A DNA stretch of 64,000 bases from Smallanthus sonchifolius (taxonomy: Eukaryota; Streptophyta; Magnoliopsida; Asterales; Asteraceae). How positions within the stretch are numbered: position 1 is the first letter of the stretch; each line of letters begins with the position of its first letter. The position numbers were made by a program, and so were the translations under genes. The stretch spans positions 7,860,501 through 7,924,500 of the forward strand of contig CM042044.1 of the NCBI GenBank assembly GCA_023525975.1. The letters run 5' to 3'. Below, piece by piece: positions 35,839-46,299 of the stretch. The notes below the pieces were generated by a model. That model saw nothing but the letters and a program-made list of their open reading frames with translations. It had not been told where the DNA came from and searched no databases.

Positions 35839-37082
35839 GAAACTTTTATCGCACCAGAATCAAACAAAATAGTAGTATATTGATTATTGATCAGATACGT
35901 ACCATTGACAACATCGTTGTCGGCTTGATCTTGACTAGCAGTAATGGTGTAGACTCGGCCTTTGGAAGCAGAGATTGAAGCTTTTATTGCATTGGCCAGT
36001 AACGGACATTTATCCTTGAAGTGACTTGGATCTCCACATTGGAAACAAGCCTTAACAGTTAAGGATGGTGTGTTTTGTATCACGTTATGGCCTTGCACTT
36101 GAGATTGAGTGTTGCTTGGGGTTCGGCAACGATCTTGAGTATGTCCCAACCTTTTGCACTTTGTGCAAACCCAACATGGTGCATTGGGAAGATGGTGAGA
36201 CTTGCAAATATCACATTGAGGATAACTCCCCGAATAAGCCTTCTTGGTTGGACTGAAGGTAGTAGTAGTAGCAGGTGCTACTTGGCTCACAGGTTGAGCA
36301 GGTGTAACAGTCCCATAATTTTGTTTATGGTTGGACTTTCTCTTCCTGTTTCTACCAGTAGGTTCAGGTTTAGAAGTCACAGCAGCAACCACAGCAGGTT
36401 TCTTCCCTCCTTTGCGGTGAAGGATTCCCGCATCGACATAAGTGTCGGTAAGTGTGGCTGAAAGACGAACAGCTTCTTCGATAGTAGCAGGTCTACTACT
36501 AAGAACAGCACTCCTGATTTGAATTGGGAGTCCCTTGCAGAATTTCTCAATCTTCCTAGCCAAGGTGTCGACTAGGTGAGGAACGAGTAGACAAAGCTCA
36601 TAAAAACGAGTGACATAAGCAGAATTGTCACCACTATCTTGGGAGAGAGTCCAAAATTCCTCCTCGATCTTCATCATTTCGTTTCGAGGACAGAACTCAT
36701 TGATCATGAGTTCCTTGAATTCAGCCCAAGGAAGAGCCATAGCAACAAGAACGGTGCGAGTAGTTTTCTCGCCGTTCCACCAAGTTAGTGCACGCTTTTG
36801 AAAGACGCTTGAGCCATATTGAACCTTGAGTGCCTCGGGAACACCAGCATTAAGGAAGGTGTTCTCAATGCCCTCAAACCATTGGAGTAGTCCAGTGGCT
36901 CCTTCATGACCCGAAAACTTTGGTGGTGAACACGAATTAAAGTATTTGAAGTTGCAAGCATTGTTGTTGTTGTTATTAGAAGAGCTTTGATCACGATGTT
37001 GAAACAGAGCTGGTAGTATTGCAGCAATCCGATCAACAATTTGTTGTGTGAGTGCCGGATTTGTATCAACGGGATCAGACAT
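35790..37082 (-). CDS. Tekay-like gag and protease N-terminus, copy 2
   Basis: Identical in translation to copy 1 at 27584-28876, including the CCHC knuckle and the frame break right after the protease DSGA motif (near 35846). The shared defect shows that the frame change predates the duplication. Confidence 0.88.
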   Translation of the reverse strand: MSDPVDTNPALTQQIVDRIAAILPALFQHRDQSSSNNNNNNACNFKYFNSCSPPKFSGHEGATGLLQWFEGIENTFLNAGVPEALKVQYGSSVFQKRALTWWNGEKTTRTVLVAMALPWAEFKELMINEFCPRNEMMKIEEEFWTLSQDSGDNSAYVTRFYELCLLVPHLVDTLARKIEKFCKGLPIQIRSAVLSSRPATIEEAVRLSATLTDTYVDAGILHRKGGKKPAVVAAVTSKPEPTGRNRKRKSNHKQNYGTVTPAQPVSQVAPATTTTFSPTKKAYSGSYPQCDICKSHHLPNAPCWVCTKCKRLGHTQDRCRTPSNTQSQVQGHNVIQNTPSLTVKACFQCGDPSHFKDKCPLLANAIKASISASKGRVYTITASQDQADNDVVNGTYLINNQYTTILFDSGAIKVSCPLNLNQCLLRLEPN

Positions 37083-37691
37083 TCTATAAGAAAATAAAGT
37101 AAAATGCAAGTTTGAGATGAATAATAATATTCAAGAGTTAGCTTTGAAAGTAAAGATAGGCTTAAGTTTAAACACATAGTTAGTAATTGTGTTGGTTGGG
37201 TTTTACCACACAATTACTTAGGACATATCAAGGTTAATAAGATTTCAACAATATTTGAGAAAGTCATGCTTTAGCCTATAAGTGAACACTCATCCCGAGA
37301 ATCCCCAGGTAAGCGTAACAGGTCCAGTAATTTGGATTTGTACGAATACGCTTGCCTAGACAGGAAACTCAGAATACAGGCATTCACCCTTCCAGATTGC
37401 ACGAGTTTCTGAACATTGTCAAAGTCTTAAACCTTAACGAGACTTTGGATAGACTTACAAAGTCTAGGGGGTTTTATAAAATATTTTAAAACATTGAAGA
37501 ATTTCATATAAAAGAATATTGATGGAAATATAAGGTAAAGTCTTAGAATTTTGAGGATTTGTAAGATTTGTGTTAAAGATTTAGAATTTGACAAATAAAC
37601 ACATAAGTTCCTAATCATGCAAGACTAAAAGAGGGTCCTAAAGTTATAGTCTAGGTTAAAGATTTCTAATAACCTAAATCCCTATAACCAA
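37083..37691 (-). other. Leader of Tekay copy 2
   Basis: Same non-coding leader as 28877-29485; no gene seen. Confidence 0.6.
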
Positions 37692-37704
37692 GGCTCTGAT
37701 ACCA
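37692..37704 (-). promoter_or_regulatory. Primer-binding site, tRNA-iMet, Tekay copy 2
   Basis: Sense TGGTATCAGAGCC, exactly 8206 bp from the first. It makes LTR C the outer 5' LTR. Confidence 0.85.
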
Positions 37705-37707
37705 ATC

Positions 37708-40700
37708 TGTCACACCCCAACCGGGCGGCGGAACACGTCGGAGTATGACCCGAGTTGTAACCAGATTGCTCGTAGCACTTGGAACTATTAAAATTTCATA
37801 ATTTTATTCAATAATATTAAAAGTGCCTCAAAGGCTACAATTAGTTCAAATAAACAAGACAAAACATAGTTCCAAACAAGATAAAATCAGATTTCTAATT
37901 TCTAAGTCCAAGCCTAAGTGTTGAACATAAATCAAGCGTTGCTTGAACTTGGTGCACCTGAAACATGTTTAAAATAAGAGTTATCAACAAAATGAATTGT
38001 TGGTGAGCAATCATGGTAGATATAGATATAGTAGTTTAGATAAAGTACAAATTCCATGCTAAGACAAGTAATACATTATAGTCTTATTGTATATACACAC
38101 AGTCCAAGTTAAACCTTCCTTTTAAGATTTATCCAATTCAGATTGTCCAACATATAGTTAACAGTTTTTCAGTTTCAGAATTCATTACATGCATCCTAGA
38201 TCAAAGAAATGCATGGGGTAGCTAACCCACATGGTACCACTAATTCCATTCATAGGCTGTCGAAACAGTGAATAATATGAACTAGTGTAATCAACAAATA
38301 AGCCACATAATGCAATTAAACAAGTCTAACATAAGGGAATTTGTTTCAAGTTGTGAGATTTGTCAATAGTGTAAGTGTAATTATATAGGAACATGTTTCA
38401 CCCCAAAAGTGATAAAATGTATAAAGAGGGGCATGAAAACTCACATGGTTTGTAAGTAGTTTCCGAGCTAAGTTTGATCCAAAGATATAATCCAAAGTAG
38501 GTCACAATTAACCTATTATAGTTGTAGTTTAGTCATTTAGTTTAAAGAAATAAGCTAAGGTTTGTTCGTGTCATTTAAAATGGTTAGGAAGATAATATAA
38601 TTTAATATATCTTTTTTTTAAGTTCTCTAGATAAATAAATAACCATTTACGTCAAAAATAATAAATATATTATTTTTAGTCAAAATAATAACGAGAGTAA
38701 ATAATATAACTATTTATATCATTTAATAGTTTTAAAACGTCACACGTGGTACAAAAATGATACGAAATAATATATAAACATATATTATCTAATTATAAAA
38801 GTCACGGGTTAAAAATAATAAAACATATTATTTTTATCCAAAGTTACAGTTTCGAAAATAATATAAATATATTATTTTTATTTGATAATAACATAAATAT
38901 ATTATTTATAAAAGTGGGTATATTAATAAAAATAAGTTAATAAATTCATACCCGAGTCTACGGGTCGTTTCCCGGGTTAAAACACATTTATATATAATAA
39001 TAATTAATAAAACAATTTTTATTAATTAAATTAACCAGAAAAAATCCAAAAAAATATATATGCAGGAGCCCGGTCTCGAACCCGGGTCTCCCCTGCACAC
39101 ACACACCGGTTTAACCATCACGCCCGCTAGGGTATCGCACAAATGATCCGGTTTCAATTGGTATTAACACGGATGGCACCAGTGTTCTCCCCCCCCTTAA
39201 CAGACCGAATCAAAACCAGTCTCAATACTCCCGATTTAGACTTCGATCGAATCTGGGGGCATAGGGGTTTTGTTAATCGGGTGCCTGCGATTTCGAGGGT
39301 GAGTTTAATTGCAAAAACGTTAGGTTTAGAATGGTTTAATTACTCGATGAAAGGCCGAAACCCTAGATATGAGCATCAAATCAATTTGATCAATTTCGAT
39401 AGTGAAACTCGTTGGAATCATAGGGCTTTCATTGCTTAGGTTATTGCGAATCTATTCGTATGATTTAATTTCATTTTAATCGTGTCTAGGATCAAAAACC
39501 CCAAAATGGATTATGAACAAACCCTAGGTTACTGGTTATGATCAATTCGATAATAACAGTTTAAATTGATAAAGGGCTTTTAAGGAGTGATTGATTTCGA
39601 AGCTAATGGTATAATTTAATTGAATTTAAAAAGGGTCTAAAGTGGTGTTCGATTAAACCGGTTTCATAAGAACCCTAGAATTGGGTTCATGATCGATTCG
39701 ATGATATCAGCCCCAAAAAGGTTAGGGCTTCTGTTCTATAGATGAGAACGAAGGTGATAGGAGTTTCAATTACCTGAAATGATATCGGAAATGCGGGGAT
39801 CGACTAAATGTCAGTCGCGGCTTCAACGGTTACTCCCCGACGTTTACGGCTGCGTCTCCGACCAAATCGAGTGGTGCAACAGGTTCGGGGAAGTTCGAAT
39901 AAGGTGTGCAGGTGTTGAATTGTGAGCTTAAAGATCGAAACGAATCAATTTGATGGTCTCATGATTAGGAGTCGACGGTTATGGTTTAAAGGATTGTAAA
40001 TGGATTTAATTCGAATCAATGACGGGGTTTAATGACCTGATAATGGTCGTTAATGTCTGAGACGTGCATATCGGTTACAAAATCGGACGAATTCGAGGTT
40101 ATACGATTCGAATTTGGATCAAAGGCTCGAATGTGTTGACTTTCAAAAGTCAACAGAAATCAAGAATGGGTTAAATACACTACTAGTCCCTCTAGTTTCT
40201 TGTTCTTTAGGCAGAAAAGGTCCTTAGGGTTTAGAATTTGTTAGTTAGGTTAAGTAGGGTTTTTAGTTAATTAATTTGATATATTTAAATGTATAAATTA
40301 TAAAAGAATTGTTTATTTCTATAAAAATGATATAAAATGACATATTTTTATAAAACTTTATTTTAAAAAAAATATATATATATTTATTTAATTAAACTTT
40401 ATTTATTTGATTTATTTAGAAATAAATCTTATTATTTCTTAAAAATTCATAAAAATTTATAAAAGTCATTTTAATTTATATAATTTGTGTTTTAATTTAA
40501 ATAAAACACATTAGGATTTTTTTTTCTCAAATTAAATAAGTATAAATTTTTTTTTACACTTAGATAATTTATGAGATTTATTTTATATAGTTTAGGGACT
40601 TTATTCAAATACCATGAATATTAGCCCTAAAACATAGTTTGAGTATGGTTTTTAGCCACATAGTTTAAGCAATTCATTTAAGAATTTTCACATATTATTA

Positions 40701-40773
40701 AATATGGATAATTAGGGTTTACAATAAATGCCAAATGGCCGGAAATTGTAAACGGAAAAGTACAGATATTACA
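37708..40773 (-). repeat. Tekay-like LTR C (outer, 5' LTR of the array)
   Basis: 3066 bp. It has private differences from A and B at 39222 (T), 39739 (T), an A-run one base shorter near 40366, and substitutions near 40418, 40457 and 40559. It ends GATATTACA, followed by AGAAA. Confidence 0.95.
39062..39145 (-). other. tRNA-like module in LTR C
   Basis: Third copy of the module, with the B box GGTTCGAGACC at 39072-39082. Confidence 0.5.
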
Positions 40774-40778
40774 AGAAA
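40774..40778. repeat. Target site duplication AGAAA of the Tekay array, right copy
   Basis: Matches 21291-21295. One copy belongs to the Athila gag sequence and the other was made on insertion. Confidence 0.9.
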
Positions 40779-41021
40779 GATGGCATCATTGGTGGCTCCT
40801 TGTAGCCGGAACGTACCTAAAATGCGAGTGAGGCGGGCGATATGTGCAGGTGCGTCCTCATCATCACGACCGTGAAATTGACACGTGTTAGAGATGGCGG
40901 TCATGATGTACGAGGGGATTTGCCACGAATTTTCATTGGCGATGGGTGGAATAGTGATGGGTGAGTTTACACCAGTGAATCCTAGGGTGGATTGTTGGTG
41001 AACAGTCTGACGGTCGGCCAT
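40774..41021 (-). pseudogene. Athila gag, N-terminal part
   Basis: Begins MADRQTVHQQSTLGFTGVNS and carries CQFHGRDDEDAPAHIARL, a typical start of the Athila gag domain. The frame runs into the Tekay array at 40773. The rest of the domain lies at 20069-21295, in phase once one target duplication is discounted. Confidence 0.85.
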
Positions 41022-41349
41022 TTGGTCGACTCGGAAAGGTGGTGGGCTGGATGGTGGTGAAGAAAAAATACTAACCTACGACGCGATATCCGTTAGCGGG
41101 AAGTTGTTCTCCTTCTTTGGCTTAGGTAGCGGCCCCTTTGAGCGCGTATGCATAAACTTGGTTCTCAAAAACTGCAAAACTAACACAAGGAAACAGGTGA
41201 GAAGACTCTATTATTATACTAAAAAAAAAATTTACGAAAGATAACTAAAATGACACGTCTGATTAGATACTTACGACTCAAAATATTACACAAGTAGTAC
41301 GTATTTATTATGCAGTCTGATCAAAGCTAATGAACGCAATCGCCAAGAG
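41022..41349 (-). other. Leader of the Athila element
   Basis: Sequence between the PBS and the gag start. No ORF or repeat is recognised. Confidence 0.6.
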
Positions 41350-41367
41350 TCCCCAACAACGGCGCCA
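41350..41367 (-). promoter_or_regulatory. Primer-binding site, tRNA-Asp type, two mismatches
   Basis: Sense TGGCGCCGTTGTTGGGGA, six bases inside the LTR. It differs at two central positions from the perfect site at 5248-5265. Confidence 0.8.
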
Positions 41368-41373
41368 AAAACT

Positions 41374-43068
41374 TGATGTTCTAAACTATAGTTATTAAAT
41401 TATTAACTAAATTAACCTATTCTAGAAACTAAGTTATACTCTAGACTCTCTAAAACTCGACTAAACTACTAACCGGCAAGTGAACCGATCGACTCTAGTA
41501 TAGCTAAATAAGTCCGGAAATCGAACCCACGAAACTCTATTTATTACGTAAATTAGACTCACTTAAACAGACTGACTGACACGACTAATTTTTTTTTATA
41601 TTTGGGGGGGGGGGGGGGTTTGTCTAAAATCCTAAGAGAAAAGCGATTAAATTACTATCAATTAACTAAATTACCTAAGCCACAAAGGTGATTTTGGGTT
41701 TTACTTCAGATGATGATGGGTAACTATCTAGACCGGAATCCTGGGATACTTCGAGCTATACTTTTAATGGATGGAAGTTAATAAGGAACCGGGATCATAA
41801 ATTTCTAACCTCTTGAGACACCAAACAGGACTCCCGACCCTTTTCGGGAAGACACCTAAGGAACTCTGAAGGCTGCTGAAAACACCGGTTGTTCTAGACT
41901 TCCTCTCGGTTATCTAAATGTTTATGTAAAGTACCCTAATATGACCTACTCCCTCTCGGGTTATAAACCTAGGATGACTTGGGTTCTTGATTCGACTCGA
42001 TAGACAAATATTAGCAAGGCAACTACGACAGACTTCTCTCAAAGACCACCCTAGCAATTTACCAATTTAGACCTATCAATAATCTTGCACTTCTCGGCTA
42101 TTAAGATTAGTATAACACCTAGACCTATTCAATTATCAAATATAGCTTCTAAGGTATTTTGGCCAATTAACCCAACAAATCACAACGCAAGTTAATGATT
42201 TAGCATGACCCTATTACGCAAAAGGCATTCACGAAAGATCATACGAAGCAATATATAACAATTAGAATAATTATAAGCATGCATATTCAACGAATCAATA
42301 ATCAAGTTTGCTACTTTATCATGAAATCCAAAATTAACAAGCATCCAATATAAAATCACAACTTTAGCATCCCATTCATCATAATCTAGGTAGTTTATCT
42401 AATTTAGCTACTCATCATTATCCAAATCAAAGACGCAATTTCAACAAAGTGGAAAAACATGGTAAAAATTAAGAAAACAAAGAAATGATAAACCCGGATA
42501 GCCAAACCACGAGCTTGATCGATCCTATGACTCCAACTTTCGATCGTTTCTCCTTCTTGCTTGAAATTGCTCCAAAATCTCTCCAAAATTCGTCCTAGAT
42601 TCTTCAAAATCGGCTACGTTTTACAAGAATATGATTGAGATGTATTTATACCCCAATCTAGCATCAACCCACCTGAAAGTTGAAACATTCTATGGAAAAT
42701 AGGCTTTCGCCACCCGCGGAGCCCATTGGCTTCCATTCTCGCGGGTGGCGAGGAGTTAATTTCTGTGTGTTGTGATGCAACTCCCTCGCGGCCCGCGAGG
42801 GACAACTCCTGACCTTCTCGCGGGTGGCGAGAAGGTGTTTCTTCTCGAATTTCATGCTTTTAATTGACTCTTGACCTCCCGATCTCTTCCGGTACTCGGT
42901 TTTTCATATTTTTGACTCGTTTTCTGCTCATTTCAGCAACAACTATCACTCGAGACCTGGTAAACACAAATGGATCAGCAGTAACATATTCTAACTAAAA
43001 ACTAAAAGAAAACTAAACAAAACCACTCAAACTGAACACGATAAATGGATGTATTTTGCAATACATCA
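41374..43068 (-). repeat. 5' LTR of the minus-strand Athila element
   Basis: 1695 bp, TGATGTTC to ATACATCA on the plus strand. It pairs with 11726-13376 and is longer by 44 bp, partly from an extra hairpin at 42813-42835 (nine-base arms, five-base loop) that the partner lacks. Other palindromes are near 42739-42753 and 42784-42800. Confidence 0.9.
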
Positions 43069-43073
43069 GTGTG
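43069..43073. repeat. Target site duplication GTGTG of the Athila element, right copy
   Basis: Matches 11721-11725. Beyond it the extra ORF of the copia element continues. Confidence 0.9.
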
Positions 43074-43180
43074 GGATCAGTATCAGCCGGGATTGCTGAA
43101 CTGTCACCCGGGGTACTTTGTATGTTTGGCATTGTAGATAACAATGGAAAATTGAACCCTGAGTACCTTTTTGGAAACAG
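43074..43180 (-). pseudogene. Extra ORF of the Sirevirus-like copia, upstream part
   Basis: Minus-strand reading MKLFPKRYSGFNFPLLSTMP and on to the Athila insertion site, in phase with 10770-11720 across it. Upstream of about 43185 the expected N-terminal half is missing and ubiquitin-related sequence takes its place. Confidence 0.5.
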
Positions 43181-43209
43181 CTTCATCTTATCACTCCAAA
43201 TCGGCGAAA

Positions 43210-43437
43210 ATGCAGATCTTTGTGAAAACCCTAACTGGTAAGACGATCACGTTTGAGGTCGAATCCTTTGACACAATCGACAACGTGAAGGCAAAGATCC
43301 AGGACAAGGAAGGCATCCTGTCAGACCAACAGCGTCTAATCTTTGCCAGAAAACAGCTCGAGGACGGCAGAGCCTTAGCCGATTACAACATCCGGAATGA
43401 GTCAACTCTCCACCTTGTCCTTCTTCTTTGTGGTGGC
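43210..43437 (+). pseudogene. Captured ubiquitin monomer, 76 codons, diverged
   Basis: Starts MQIFVKTLTGKTITFEVES and has the ubiquitin layout to the end: VKAKIQDKEGI, DQQRLIFA, KQLEDGR, LADYNI, ESTLHLVL and a terminal GG. Differences from the canonical protein, which is nearly invariant in plants, include F for S or D near residue 20, LS for PP at 37-38, R for G at 47, A for T at 55, RN for QK at 62-63 and C for R at 74. This clustering of changes at conserved sites argues against function. The frame runs on past the GG to 43578 into sequence unlike another ubiquitin unit. It lies antisense to the surrounding copia element, between its RNase H stop and the extra ORF. It could be a retro-captured or repair-inserted fragment of a polyubiquitin gene. 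Confidence 0.85.
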
Positions 43438-43800
43438 AAGAGCGGAGCTTACTTGATGCCATCTGCTTTTCTTCTGAGATATGCATTGGAGAAGAGTGTG
43501 ACAGAGATACTTCCATGGAGGGCCCATCAGCGCCTTCTCTACTGTATACCCATTTTGATTTCCAGTGTACCCGATTGATTTCCAGAGATACTTCTATGGA
43601 GGGAAGGTTTGAAGGTTGGTGGATGAGGGTTGGTTGGGACTTGTGAGAAAGTGATGCTGGTGGGTGGAGGTTGGTGGGGACTTCTATGAGAAAGTGATGT
43701 TGGTTTATGGAGGAAGGTGAAGAGGTGGTAAGGAAATTTGATTTTGTTTTTATAACGGCAGAGGTGAGAAAAAGCAAAATGACTTGTACCGTACAACCTT
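43438..43800 (+). other. Sequence next to the ubiquitin fragment, with short duplications
   Basis: Contains repeated pieces: GAGATACTTCNATGGAGGG at about 43504 and 43583, and a GAGAAAGTGATG-containing segment at about 43645 and 43688. It may be host DNA carried with the ubiquitin fragment. No further gene is recognised. Confidence 0.4.
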
Positions 43801-43907
43801 AATTACCTTTTATTGTTACAGCTGTAATGCACCGAGGCAGTCATGGTAAAGACTGACGTTGATTTCTTTTACAGCGGGTAAAAGTTAATTTGGACTTAAA
43901 TTTACCC

Positions 43908-44146
43908 ATCAGCAGCAAACTTGGTTGCTGTGGATGGATAAGCCTGTCCGCTGCAAGCTTGGTTGCTGCGGAAGGTTAAGTCTGTCAGCAGCAAACTCAA
44001 TTGTTGCTGATGGATTCAATGATCTGCAGCAAGGATGTTGCTGCTGATGGCTTTAAAGCTATCCGCAGGAAACTTGTTCCTACTGATAAATTAAGGCAGT
44101 CAGTGGCAAATCCTTTGCTTCTGATGATTAAACCTGTCAGCCGCGG
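43908..44146. repeat. Array of diverged CAGCAGCAA / TTGCTGCTG hairpins after pol
   Basis: At least six units of roughly 24 bp, each an inverted repeat of CAGCAGCAA against TTGCTGCTG or a variant, separated by 15-20 bp spacers resembling GATAAGCCTGTC. The same module occurs in the LTR (10478-10640) and in the gag coding region (47808-48015) of this element. Confidence 0.75.
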
Positions 44147-44230
44147 AAGGACAAAAATGCTGCTCACTTATAACTTTTATTTACAACATAAGACAAAACA
44201 CATTTTAAATAGAAATTTTAGAGAAAAATT

Positions 44231-44995
44231 TTAATCAAAGTTCATCATACCAATGAATTCAACTAAATATTTAAATCTGGCTTCATCAAAAGGTTTTGTA
44301 AACAAATCAGCATATTGCTCATTTGTATGAACTTTAGTTAGAATAATCCTCTTTTTCTCAGCTTGATCTCTTATGAAATGATACCTGATGTCAATGTGCT
44401 TTGTCTTTGAGTGCTTCACCGGATTGTTTGTGATTGAGATAGCACTCATGTTGTCAATGTGAATTGGAGTTGCCATAAAACTCATCCCATAGTCCAACAT
44501 TTGATTTTGTATCCAAATGTCTTGTGCACAGCAACTTGAAGCTGCAACGTATTCTGCTTCAGCTGTAGAAGTTGAAACACATGTTTGCTTCTTGCACTGC
44601 CATGAAATTAACCTCCCTCCCAAAAACTGACATCCCCCTGAAGTGGACTTTTTGTCCAAGTTGCATCCCCCATAGTCACTGTCAGTGTACGCATACAGAT
44701 TAAACATGTCATTTTTTAAGTACCATAGTCCAAGTCTTGAGGCACCCTTTAGGTATCTAAAGATTCTCTTGACAGCCTGAAGATGTGAAGCTTTTGGAGT
44801 TGCTTGAAATCTTGCACAGAGACATAATGCAAACATGATATCTAGCCTTGAGGCAGTGAGATACATGAGAGACCCTATCATTGCACGGTACTGATGTTGA
44901 TCAGTATCTTGGCCATCTTTGTCTGGAGTCAGTTGATGATGAACTTGCATAGCGGTTCTTGCAGCAGAGCAGTCAGCCATTTTGAATCTTTCCAA
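44231..44995 (-). pseudogene. Sirevirus-like copia RNase H
   Basis: Contains YRAMIGSLMYLTASRLDI, the linker typical of the copia RT-RNase H junction, then YTDSDYGGCNLDKKSTSGG, TSTAEAEYVAA, NPVKHSKTKHIDIRYHFIRD and QYADLFTKP. The segment is complete to a natural stop at 44231 but is in a different frame from the RT segment, with a frame break near 44980. Confidence 0.88.
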
Positions 44996-46239
44996 AATGC
45001 TTTTTTACATATTTGGATTGGCTGATGAATATTCCATTTAGGACCTGTTTGACTTGTAGACCCAAAAAGAAATTTAGTTCACCCATTGAACTCATTTCAA
45101 ACTTTGAGTGCATCAGAATCTCAAAGTCTTTGCACAGTTGTTTCCTTGTTGATCCAAAGATGATATCATCAACATAAATTTGAAATAGTAAGATTTCTCC
45201 CCCTTCATCTTTGATAAACAAGGTCTGGTCTATGGCACCTCTTCTGAAATTGTTGCTTAGTAGATATCCTGATAAGGTTTCATACCAGGCCCTCAGTGCC
45301 TGATGTAGGCCATATAGAGCTTTGTCTAGTTTGAACACTTGAGTAGGATATGCAGGATCTATAAAGCCTGGAGGCTGTTTGACATATACTTCCTCACCAA
45401 TCTTCCCATACAGAAAGGCACTTTTTACATCCATTTGATAGACAGTGAAATTCTTGGATGCAGCATATGCCAGGAAGATTCTGATGGCCTCCAGTCTGGC
45501 AACAGGAGCAAAGACTTCGTCATAGTCAATTCCTTCTTCCTGAGTGTAGCCCTGAGCTACAAGTCTGGCTTTGTTTTTTACTACAATGCCTCTCTCGTCT
45601 TGCTTGTTCCTGAAAACCCATTGTGTGCCGATGGCATATTTGCCTGGTGGAAGATCAACAAGTTTCCAGACATCCTGCCTCTTGAATTGCAGCAATTCTT
45701 CCTGCATTGCTTCAATCCAGCTGTTGTGTTTGAGTGCTTCATCTATCTTCTTGGGTTCCACCTGAGATAGGAAACATGAAAACAAGCATATATTGGCCTC
45801 GTGAGATTTGTTTCTTGTGAGAACTCCTTGGTGTATTTGGCCAATAATATTCTCTTGAGGATGTTCTTTGTGGATCCTTTGTGCTGGTACCACCTCCAGC
45901 TGTATCCCTTCTTCCAGATTACTTTGATTTTGATCAGGGGACTCTTCATTCAAAGGTGGAAGAGTCTTCAACAGCATTGTCCAGTTCAATATTTTCAGCA
46001 ATAGCATTATCAGCATTTACAGCATTTACCGAAGAGTCTTCATTTAGATTTTCAGTATCAGACAGACTGCTGCTGGTTACGTCAGACAGTCTTGTTCCTG
46101 CTTCACTTGCTTCAATTGCTTCCACAACTGCTGGAGGATCAACTGATGGTTTTCTCAGACTGAGAGAAGATTTGGGAAAATCCATTCTGTAGTCAGTGGA
46201 TGAAGTGGAGGCAGGAGATTGTGTAGACGTAGACTCCAT
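44973..46239 (-). pseudogene. Sirevirus-like copia linker and reverse transcriptase
   Basis: The RT begins around WIEAMQEELLQFKRQDVW, with KARLVAQGYTQEEGIDY, VYQMDVKSAFLYG, YVKQPPGF, LYGLHQALRAWYE and the catalytic YVDD. Upstream is a serine- and acid-rich linker (45946-46239) in another frame, so a frame break lies near 46000. No stop interrupts the RT core itself. Confidence 0.88.
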
Positions 46240-46299
46240 GTTTGAGAAGGTGAGAGGCTCAAATATCTAGGAGAAAGAATCTATGTCAAAGAGCCAGTT

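Noticed and set aside
21296..40773. Reading the region as two or three independent Tekay insertions
   Set aside because: Only the outermost ends carry the AGAAA duplication, the period is exactly 8206 bp, and the middle LTR is recombinant.
43056..43241. Plus-strand ORF overlapping the left part of the ubiquitin region
   Set aside because: It is antisense to the extra copia ORF at 43074-43180, crosses the Athila LTR boundary and has no motif.
43210..43578. A functional ubiquitin or ubiquitin-fusion gene
   Set aside because: Substitutions fall at sites that are almost invariant in plant ubiquitin, the extension is not a ribosomal protein or further ubiquitin unit, and the piece lies inside a retroelement.
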